Assembly: GCA_001971685.1 (NCBI GenBank)
Contig: CP019326.1
Span: 2,232,001-2,296,000, forward strand
Direction: 5' to 3'
Source of the DNA: Halomonas sp. 1513
Lineage (GTDB): Bacteria; Pseudomonadota; Gammaproteobacteria; Pseudomonadales; Halomonadaceae
Length of the DNA stretch: 64,000 nt
Positions 58,740 through 64,000 of the stretch are shown piece by piece. Positions within the stretch are counted from its first letter, which is position 1. Each line of letters starts with the position of its first letter. Both the position numbers and the translations under genes were made by a program. The notes under the pieces are model-generated. The model was not told where the DNA came from, made no database searches, and worked only from the letters and a program-made list of their open reading frames with translations.

Positions 58740-60356
58740 ATGCCCCACTTCGCAGAACAAGACAGCGCCACCCGCAGCGCTGCAGGGCCCGCCGGCCACT
58801 TAGAGGATACCGCCCCCCTGCTACTCCCCGAGGCGTTGGCCAAGGCGGTCGGCGCCAATCGTGCCCTGCCCTCGCTGCCGGCCGCGGTGATGCAAATCAT
58901 CGAGCTTGCCGACGCCGAGGATGCCAATCTCCAGGAATTTACCGCCGCCATCGAGCGCGACCCGGCGCTGACGCTGCGCATGCTGGGACTGGCCAACAGC
59001 GTCTTCCACGCCTACGACACCCCCGCCGAGACCTGCCATGAAGCCGTCACCCGTCTGGGCGTCGACGCCACCCTGTCGGTCGCACTGGGCTTCGGCCTCG
59101 CCAATCGTCAGCAGCGCCGCTCTCACGGCCTGGATCTGGATCACTTCTGGCATCGCGCGCTGATCAGTGCCCTGATCGGCCATGCGCTGGCCAAAGCGCT
59201 GCACGCCCCTTCGCCGGGTCGCGCCTTCACCCTCGGCCTGCTGCAGGATATCGGCATGCTGGCCCTGGACGCCTGCCTGCCGAGGGGCTATGCCGCGCTG
59301 CTGTCGAGCACCGACAGCCACGCTGCCTTGAGCGCCGCCGAGTGCAAGGCATGGGGCTGTGATCATGCGCTGGTGGGTGCCTGGCTCGCCCAGCACTGGG
59401 GGTTGCCCGAGCGACTGGTGGCCGGCATTGCCGCCAGTCACCTGCCGCTGGATCAGGTCACCATCGAGCAGCGCTGCGTCAATGCCTCGGGGCAGCTCGC
59501 CGAAGCCTGGCTGAGCAGCAACGCTTTGCAGGTCGATGACAGCGAACCGCCGCTGGTCAGCGACCTGCAGCTTGTTGCGCCGGCGCTGAATATCGATTCC
59601 GACACCCTGATCGAGCTGCTCTGCGGCCTGCAGCAGACGCTGCCGACCACCGCCGAGCTGATGCACATCAGCTGCCCGCCGGATTTCGATGCCACCCGCA
59701 CCTTGCTGGTGGCCAAGCAGCAGTTGCACGCCCACCACCTCAAGCTCAGCCAGCAGCTGCTCGACCAGCACCTGGAGATCGAGCGACTGCGCCAGCGCCA
59801 GGCCGACCTCGACCAGCGCGTACGCCACGACCCACTCACCGGGCTGTATAACCGCGCCCACCTGGAAATGCTGCTCGAGCAGCACTTCCGTGAGGCGCTG
59901 GTTCAAGGCTTGTCGCTGAGCCTGGTATTCATCGACCTGGACCACTTCAAGCAGCTCAACGACCGCTACGGTCATCGGCTCGGCGACGAGGTGCTGAAGG
60001 GCTTTGCCGCCTTGCTACGGGAGCTGTTGAGTCGCGAGGTGCTGGGGGGGCGCTACGGTGGGGAGGAGTTCATTCTGTTTCTGCCGGGCGGCGGACGCGA
60101 GGCCGCCAGACGTCTAGCCGATACGCTGCAGCAGCACATGGCAGCGCGCAAGCTGGCGATGACCAGCGACCACAGCGAGATTCGCGTCAGTGCATCCATG
60201 GGTGTCGTGAGCCTGGCGGACGGCGATTTCGTCAACTCCGCGGACCTGATCCAGGCCGCCGACCAGGCGATGTATGTGGCCAAGCGCGCGGGCCGTGGGC
60301 GCATCGTTCACTACCGCGCCGGCATGGCAGCCCAGGAGCAGCAGGACAGCGCCTGA
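58740..60356 (+). CDS. HDOD-GGDEF protein, probable diguanylate cyclase
   Basis: A 538-aa cytoplasmic signalling protein. The N-terminal HDOD domain (about residues 35-230) begins LPSLPAAVMQIIELADAEDA. A coiled-coil-like linker (QLLDQHLEIERLRQRQADLD) leads to the GGDEF domain (about 368-530) with DPLTGLYNRAHLE and the intact active-site motif GGEEF at residues 440-444. No RxxD inhibitory site is seen five residues before it. It probably makes cyclic di-GMP and may link motility to polysaccharide production. ATG 58740 with GGAG upstream is preferred over in-frame codons at 58719 and 58728. Confidence 0.88.
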   Translation: MPHFAEQDSATRSAAGPAGHLEDTAPLLLPEALAKAVGANRALPSLPAAVMQIIELADAEDANLQEFTAAIERDPALTLRMLGLANSVFHAYDTPAETCHEAVTRLGVDATLSVALGFGLANRQQRRSHGLDLDHFWHRALISALIGHALAKALHAPSPGRAFTLGLLQDIGMLALDACLPRGYAALLSSTDSHAALSAAECKAWGCDHALVGAWLAQHWGLPERLVAGIAASHLPLDQVTIEQRCVNASGQLAEAWLSSNALQVDDSEPPLVSDLQLVAPALNIDSDTLIELLCGLQQTLPTTAELMHISCPPDFDATRTLLVAKQQLHAHHLKLSQQLLDQHLEIERLRQRQADLDQRVRHDPLTGLYNRAHLEMLLEQHFREALVQGLSLSLVFIDLDHFKQLNDRYGHRLGDEVLKGFAALLRELLSREVLGGRYGGEEFILFLPGGGREAARRLADTLQQHMAARKLAMTSDHSEIRVSASMGVVSLADGDFVNSADLIQAADQAMYVAKRAGRGRIVHYRAGMAAQEQQDSA

Positions 60357-60359
60357 CCC

Positions 60360-61058
60360 TCAGGCTTCCCCCTCCTCCTCGCGGCGGCGCTCCACCGCCC
60401 GCCTTACACCGGCCCCCAGCAGCAGCAGCACGGCCAGCGCCACCAGCGGCAGCACCACGCCGAGGCTCAAGGCGTCACCGGTTTCGACTGCCGCCAAGGC
60501 GCCATGAATGGCACTGGCGTAGACTGCCCACTTGACTCCCAGCCCGATCACCGCGGCGATCACGAAGGTGCGCAGCGGCAGGTGCAGCAGCCCCGCCGCG
60601 TAGTTGATCACCGAATGCGGGAAGCCCGGCAATACGCGGAAGGCGCACTGGGTCAGGGCATCGCTGCGCCGGCTCATGACGCGCATGATGCGACGCGTCA
60701 GGCCCTTGGGGGTGTAGCGCTGCCGGAAAGTGGCCGCCAGCCAGTAGGCGCCGAGCGCGCCCCCAACGCTGCCAACGATCAGCATCGGGGTAGCGACCCA
60801 GGGCGGATGGAAAGGCGCGATCAGCCACAGGCCAATACTGCCCGGCAGCCCCACGGCCAGAGTCACCGCCATCACCGCCATCACCGCCAACATGGTCAAG
60901 GGGTGGTGAGAGGCCTCATCGGCCCAATGGCGAAAAGCGCTCAAGTCGGGCGACTGCCACACCCACAGCAGTACCGCCATCAGGACCGAGGCGCCGATCG
61001 CTACTAGACGCCAGTGGCCGCGCGCTTCGCGCACCTCATCGTTCGTGTCGCTTTGCAT
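60360..61058 (-). CDS. VTT-domain (TVP38/TMEM64, DedA-like) membrane protein
   Basis: A 232-aa inner-membrane protein with about five to six hydrophobic segments. The VTT domain is recognisable from VTLAVGLPGSIGLWLIAPFH, IVGSVGGALGAYWLAATF and RVLPGFPHSVINYAAGLLHL. Members of this superfamily act in phospholipid or undecaprenyl-phosphate handling, but no specific role can be assigned here. The C-terminus is highly charged (RRAVERRREEEGEA). Converges on the GGDEF gene with a 3-base gap. Confidence 0.82.
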   Translation of the reverse strand: MQSDTNDEVREARGHWRLVAIGASVLMAVLLWVWQSPDLSAFRHWADEASHHPLTMLAVMAVMAVTLAVGLPGSIGLWLIAPFHPPWVATPMLIVGSVGGALGAYWLAATFRQRYTPKGLTRRIMRVMSRRSDALTQCAFRVLPGFPHSVINYAAGLLHLPLRTFVIAAVIGLGVKWAVYASAIHGALAAVETGDALSLGVVLPLVALAVLLLLGAGVRRAVERRREEEGEA

Positions 61059-61289
61059 CGAGCCTTCCCAGCCTCTGCAGCCAATTCAAAAGGCCCCAAT
61101 GGTGCCACGAAATGCCGTAAACATCATGCGCGCTACCGTCAAACTATTTAGCGAGCTAGCGAGGGACGCCGGCGGCAGGTCGAAGAGGGGGTTCTGCGCC
61201 ATGGATGGCGCAGGTAGCGCCCAGGGATGGTTTACAGCGCCCCCTCGTAGGCCTGCCGGCGGATCAGTCCCGAGCGAGGCCGGCAACAG

Positions 61290-61436
61290 TTAACCCATCG
61301 GCGGGGGCGTATCGTCATCCTGCTGGGTAAGCATCGATGAAGCCGGGTTGCCCGGCTGAATTCGCTGATCGATGTAGTGCAGCACGCCGAGCTGCACGAC
61401 CAGGATCGACACGCACAGCATCAAACTCTTCCACAT
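61290..61436 (-). CDS. Possible small membrane-anchored protein (48 aa)
   Basis: A short frame beginning MWKSLMLCVSILVVQLGVLH: one signal-anchor helix followed by a hydrophilic tail (YIDQRIQPGNPASSMLTQQD and a short Asp/Pro-rich end). The sharp division into helix and polar tail resembles a real small protein. The upstream GGAA is a weak ribosome site and no family is recognised. It is in the same frame as a longer open stretch reaching 62084, which is a shadow of other genes. Confidence 0.45.
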   Translation of the reverse strand: MWKSLMLCVSILVVQLGVLHYIDQRIQPGNPASSMLTQQDDDTPPPMG

Positions 61437-61534
61437 GATGGCAGGTTCCAGGTACCGGAGCAGGCGCTCCAACAGCGCTAATATAAGCCCTGCCGCGTCA
61501 CCGCAACAGCGCTTTTTTAGTGCCTCGCTGCGAC

Positions 61535-61945
61535 CTAGAGCCGCGCCTCGACGCGCTCCAAAATCTGCCGGCTGACCTTGCTGACCAGCGGCTTGGCGGC
61601 GCGATTGACGGCGCGCTCCAGGAGCCGGTTGTTGATACGGTAGTCGATGGTCAGCGACACCTCGGTGCCGTCGCCGACCTGGCGCAGCCGGTAGCACCCC
61701 TGGTTGCGCACGCCGTCCAGCGACTCCCACGCCAGCCGCTCCGGCGCCCGGCGCTCGGTGATCTCGACGTCGAAGGTCCAGTCCATGCCGACCGCTCGCA
61801 CGTGCCAGCGATAGCGCTGCTCGCCCAGCGCTTCGATGGCTTCGATCAGGTCGGAGTAGTCGGCGAAGTCCTCCACCCGCTCGAGCAGGGCGAAGACCCG
61901 CTCCGGGGGGGCCGGCAGAATGGCACTGTGCTCGATGGTGGCCAT
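61535..61945 (-). CDS. SRPBCC-superfamily protein (polyketide cyclase/CoxG-like fold)
   Basis: A 136-aa START/SRPBCC-fold protein with a hydrophobic ligand pocket. The start IEHSAILPAPPERVFALLER, the middle VGMDWTFDVEITERRAPERL and the helix NRAAKPLVSKVSRQILERVE fit the family pattern. The ligand is unknown. Divergent from queC with about 135 bases between the starts. Confidence 0.8.
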   Translation of the reverse strand: MATIEHSAILPAPPERVFALLERVEDFADYSDLIEAIEALGEQRYRWHVRAVGMDWTFDVEITERRAPERLAWESLDGVRNQGCYRLRQVGDGTEVSLTIDYRINNRLLERAVNRAAKPLVSKVSRQILERVEARL

Positions 61946-62082
61946 GACGATCCTTGCTGTGGTGACAACGCTGTTCCGAGAGTACCGGGACGGCCGGCGT
62001 ATAGCCAGGCCCCAGCGGCGCGGCTACAATGGCGCCGCACCCGGACCGGACCCCGGACAAATTCTCCGACAGGGATTTTCCC

Positions 62083-62778
62083 ATGACAACCGATACTCGA
62101 CCCGCCGTAGTGATCTACTCCGGCGGCATGGACTCCTATACCGTTCTCCACCGCGCGCTGCGCGAGGGCCATGCCGTCCACGCGCTGTCATTCGACTATG
62201 GCCAGCGGCATGCCCGCGAACTCGACGTGGCCGGCGCCGTTTGCCAGCGCCTCGGCGTAGCGCATCAGGTGATCGACATTCGTGCCATCCACGGCCTGAT
62301 CGACAACTCGGCGCTGACCGATGCCAGTCGCGACATGCCCAGCGGCGACTACGACGCCGACAACCTGGCAGCGACCGTGGTGCCCAACCGCAACATGATC
62401 CTGCTCTCGCTGGCCATCGCCCAGGCGGTCAATATCGGCGCCCCCAGGGTCTACTACGGCGCCCACGGCGGCGACCACGTGCTCTACCCCGACTGCCGCC
62501 CCGAGTTCGTCGAGCGCATGAACGCGGTGGCGGCAATCGCCAACTTCGAGGCGGTGGAGATCGTCGCCCCCTACCTGCGCCGCGGCAAGGACCAGATCCT
62601 CGCCGACGGACTGGCCATGGGCCTCGACTACGCCGAGACCTGGACCTGCTACCTGGGCGGCGAGCTGGCCTGCGGCACCTGCGGCAGCTGCCGCGAGCGG
62701 CTGGCGGCCTTCGCCGCCAACGGCGTCCGCGACCCGCTCGGCTATTTGCCGCGCGCCGACAGTGGAGCAGCGCGCTGA
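62083..62778 (+). CDS. queC: QueC, 7-cyano-7-deazaguanine (preQ0) synthase
   Basis: Converts 7-carboxy-7-deazaguanine to preQ0 with ATP and ammonia, for queuosine in tRNA. 231 aa, the usual length. The PP-loop [11 protein letters not shown] is at about residues 11-21; [14 protein letters not shown] and [12 protein letters not shown] follow. The zinc-binding Cys cluster is [15 protein letters not shown] near the C-terminus. AGGGA eight bases upstream of ATG 62083 decides the start; the frame is open to 62029. Overlaps queE by one base (TGATG). Confidence 0.96.
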   Translation: MTTDTRPAVVIYSGGMDSYTVLHRALREGHAVHALSFDYGQRHARELDVAGAVCQRLGVAHQVIDIRAIHGLIDNSALTDASRDMPSGDYDADNLAATVVPNRNMILLSLAIAQAVNIGAPRVYYGAHGGDHVLYPDCRPEFVERMNAVAAIANFEAVEIVAPYLRRGKDQILADGLAMGLDYAETWTCYLGGELACGTCGSCRERLAAFAANGVRDPLGYLPRADSGAAR

Positions 62779-63422
62779 TGTACCACGTCAAGGAAGCGTT
62801 CTATACCCTGCAGGGTGAAGGCGCCCGCGCCGGACGCGCCAGCGTGTTCTGCCGCTTCAGCGGCTGCAACCTGTGGAGCGGCCGCGAACAGGACCGCGCC
62901 GGCAGCATTTGCCAGTTCTGCGACACCGACTTCATCGGCACCGACGGTGACGGCGGCGGCCGCTTCGGCAGCGCAGACGCCCTCGCCGACCACCTGCTCG
63001 GCATGTGGCCGGCTACCAGCCAAGGGGCAACGCCCTATGTGGTATTTACCGGCGGTGAGCCGCTGCTGCAGCTCGATGGCACGCTGATCGAGGCCATGCA
63101 CGCGCGGGGCTTCGAGATTGCCGTGGAGACCAACGGCACCCTGCCGCCGCCCGCCGGTATCGACTGGCTGTGCGTCAGCCCCAAGGGTAGCAGCCGGCTG
63201 GCGGTCACCGCCGGCGACGAGCTCAAGCTGGTCTACCCGCAAGCAGAAGCGCCGCCGGAGCACTTCGCTGAACTCGACTTCCAGCATTTCTATCTGCAGC
63301 CGATGGATCTGGCACCACAGGGTGGCGACGGCACCACCCTCGAGGCCACGCTGGCGTACTGCCTGGCTACCCCGCGCTGGCGACTGTCGCTGCAGACCCA
63401 CAAGATCGCGGGGTTCGCATGA
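62778..63422 (+). CDS. queE: QueE, 7-carboxy-7-deazaguanine synthase
   Basis: Radical SAM enzyme (214 aa) converting 6-carboxytetrahydropterin to 7-carboxy-7-deazaguanine. N-terminal YHVKEAFYTLQGEGARAGRA. The iron-sulphur cysteines are in CRFSGCNLW and, after an insert, CQFCDTDF, giving the long C-x14-C-x2-C spacing found in part of this family. VVFTGGEPLLQLD is the SAM-binding GGE motif. The in-frame sequence upstream of 62778 belongs to a shadow of queC. Overlaps queC by 1 and the next gene by 4 bases. Confidence 0.95.
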   Translation: MYHVKEAFYTLQGEGARAGRASVFCRFSGCNLWSGREQDRAGSICQFCDTDFIGTDGDGGGRFGSADALADHLLGMWPATSQGATPYVVFTGGEPLLQLDGTLIEAMHARGFEIAVETNGTLPPPAGIDWLCVSPKGSSRLAVTAGDELKLVYPQAEAPPEHFAELDFQHFYLQPMDLAPQGGDGTTLEATLAYCLATPRWRLSLQTHKIAGFA

Positions 63423-64000
63423 CGCTATTCGTGAATCGCTTGACCCAGTTGGACGTCTCGCTGTGGTGCCCCAGCCGCGGGCTGATCGGCGCCAGCTGGC
63501 ACGTGGATGTAGAACTCGACGGCACGCTGGGCGAGGACGGCATGCTGTTCGACTTCGGCGAGGTCAAGCCGTGGATCAAGTCGCGGCTGGACGCCGGCGC
63601 CGACCATACGCTGCTGGTGCCGAGCCGCGCGCCGGGCATCAGCGTTCAGGAGTGCCGCGAGGGGCTCTCGATACGCACCCAGCTGCCCTACCCCATGGAG
63701 GTGCGCGGTCCTCGCCAGGCCTTTACCCTGCTGCCGTGGCAGGCCGTGAGCGCCGAGCGGCTCGGTGAGCACCTGGCCAAGGAGCTGATGCGACGGCCGC
63801 CGCCGCGGGTCGAGGCGATCCGCCTCGGGCTGCGCGACGAAGCCATCGACGGCGCCGCCTATACCTACAGTCACGGCCTCAAGCGCCACGCCGGCAACTG
63901 CCAGCGCATCGCCCACGGCCACCGCTCGCGCCTCGAGATCTGGCGACAGGGCCACCGCGACGCGGGGCTGGAGGCCCGTTGGGCCGCCTGGCTGGCCGAT
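63419..64000 (+). CDS. queD: QueD-like 6-carboxytetrahydropterin synthase, two T-fold segments (3' end outside window)
   Basis: The frame is open to the window end (194 codons). It overlaps the queE stop by ATGA. The first segment (residues about 3-75) resembles the second half of QueD: SWHVDVELDG, DGMLFDFGEVKPW and a DHTLL motif, but without the usual zinc-binding HGH. A second, normal QueD-like start, YTYSHGLKRHAGNCQRIAHGH, appears at about residues 146-166 with the zinc histidines and catalytic-type Cys. The protein therefore looks like a duplicated T-fold, longer than the 120-aa standard enzyme. Position after queC-queE supports a role in preQ0 synthesis. Confidence 0.82.
   Translation, partial: MTLFVNRLTQLDVSLWCPSRGLIGASWHVDVELDGTLGEDGMLFDFGEVKPWIKSRLDAGADHTLLVPSRAPGISVQECREGLSIRTQLPYPMEVRGPRQAFTLLPWQAVSAERLGEHLAKELMRRPPPRVEAIRLGLRDEAIDGAAYTYSHGLKRHAGNCQRIAHGHRSRLEIWRQGHRDAGLEARWAAWLAD

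Noticed and set aside
61437..62084. Minus-strand open frame extending the possible 48-aa membrane protein.
   Set aside because: The translated sequence is a shadow of the SRPBCC and queC genes; only the last 48 residues look protein-like.
61920..62777. Long plus-strand open frame upstream of and in frame with queE.
   Set aside because: It is an alternative frame of queC with arginine- and proline-rich low-complexity translation; queE starts at 62778.

Overview
The window is GC-rich chromosomal DNA from a motile gammaproteobacterium, most likely Halomonas or a close relative. I infer this from the flagellar gene order, the polysaccharide export operons, the TAXI-TRAP transporter and the lysine-catabolic genes; no rRNA or tRNA is present to confirm it. 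Roughly 16-19.6 kb and 21.2-25.7 kb are clearly richer in A+T than the rest, as expected for a horizontally exchanged polysaccharide-specificity region.

Layout. (1) 1-3.2 kb: end of a flagellar export operon (fliM-N-O-P-Q-R). (2) 3.2-29.5 kb: a surface-polysaccharide locus, almost all on the minus strand. It holds a UDP-sugar 4,6-dehydratase, an O-antigen-ligase-like protein, an aminotransferase, an initiating sugar transferase, an acetyltransferase, a sugar-transfer ATP-grasp protein, three glycosyltransferases, a Wzy-like polymerase, MurB and MurA paralogs, a Wzx flippase and wzc-wzb-wza. An exact ops (RfaH) element precedes wza. Inserted in this locus are a plus-strand CHASE2 / secreted protein / M48 protease unit (7.4-10.5 kb), a fused antitoxin-toxin gene (10.8-11.45 kb), an intact IS3-family element (19.8-21.0 kb) and fossil IS pieces. 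(3) 29.9-33.9 kb: a divergent gfc/yjb-type operon (yjbE-F-G-H) for polysaccharide secretion. (4) 33.9-46.2 kb: a lysine/pipecolate catabolic island with hglS, a class III aminotransferase, a TAXI-TRAP transporter, two tail-to-tail LysR paralogs, amaB, an NhaC-type antiporter and amaA. (5) 46.2-58.6 kb: flagellar rod, hook and ring genes flgL to flgB on the minus strand, with flgA-flgM-flgN on the plus strand. (6) 58.7-64 kb: an HDOD-GGDEF regulator, a VTT membrane protein, an SRPBCC protein and the queuosine-precursor genes queC-queE-queD (the last cut by the window end).

How the parts work together. The dehydratase, aminotransferase and sugar transferase can make and load an amino-deoxy sugar on undecaprenyl phosphate. 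The glycosyltransferases extend it, Wzx flips it, the Wzy-like protein polymerises it and Wza-Wzb-Wzc export it. A palindrome with arms GTAAG/CTTAC and a 6-bp spacer recurs upstream of three of these units and may be a common operator. In the catabolic island AmaA, AmaB, the aminotransferase and HglS form a connected route from pipecolate to 2-hydroxyglutarate. Sigma-28 promoters are visible before flgM and before flgKL.

Most notable: a TAXI solute-binding protein whose two halves are in swapped order (circular permutation); a TRAP permease put out of frame by an A9 tract; a single ORF fusing a ParD-like antitoxin to a ParE-like toxin while keeping an internal Shine-Dalgarno and start for the toxin; MurA and MurB paralogs inside a polysaccharide operon; and the shared GTAAG-N6-CTTAC palindromes.
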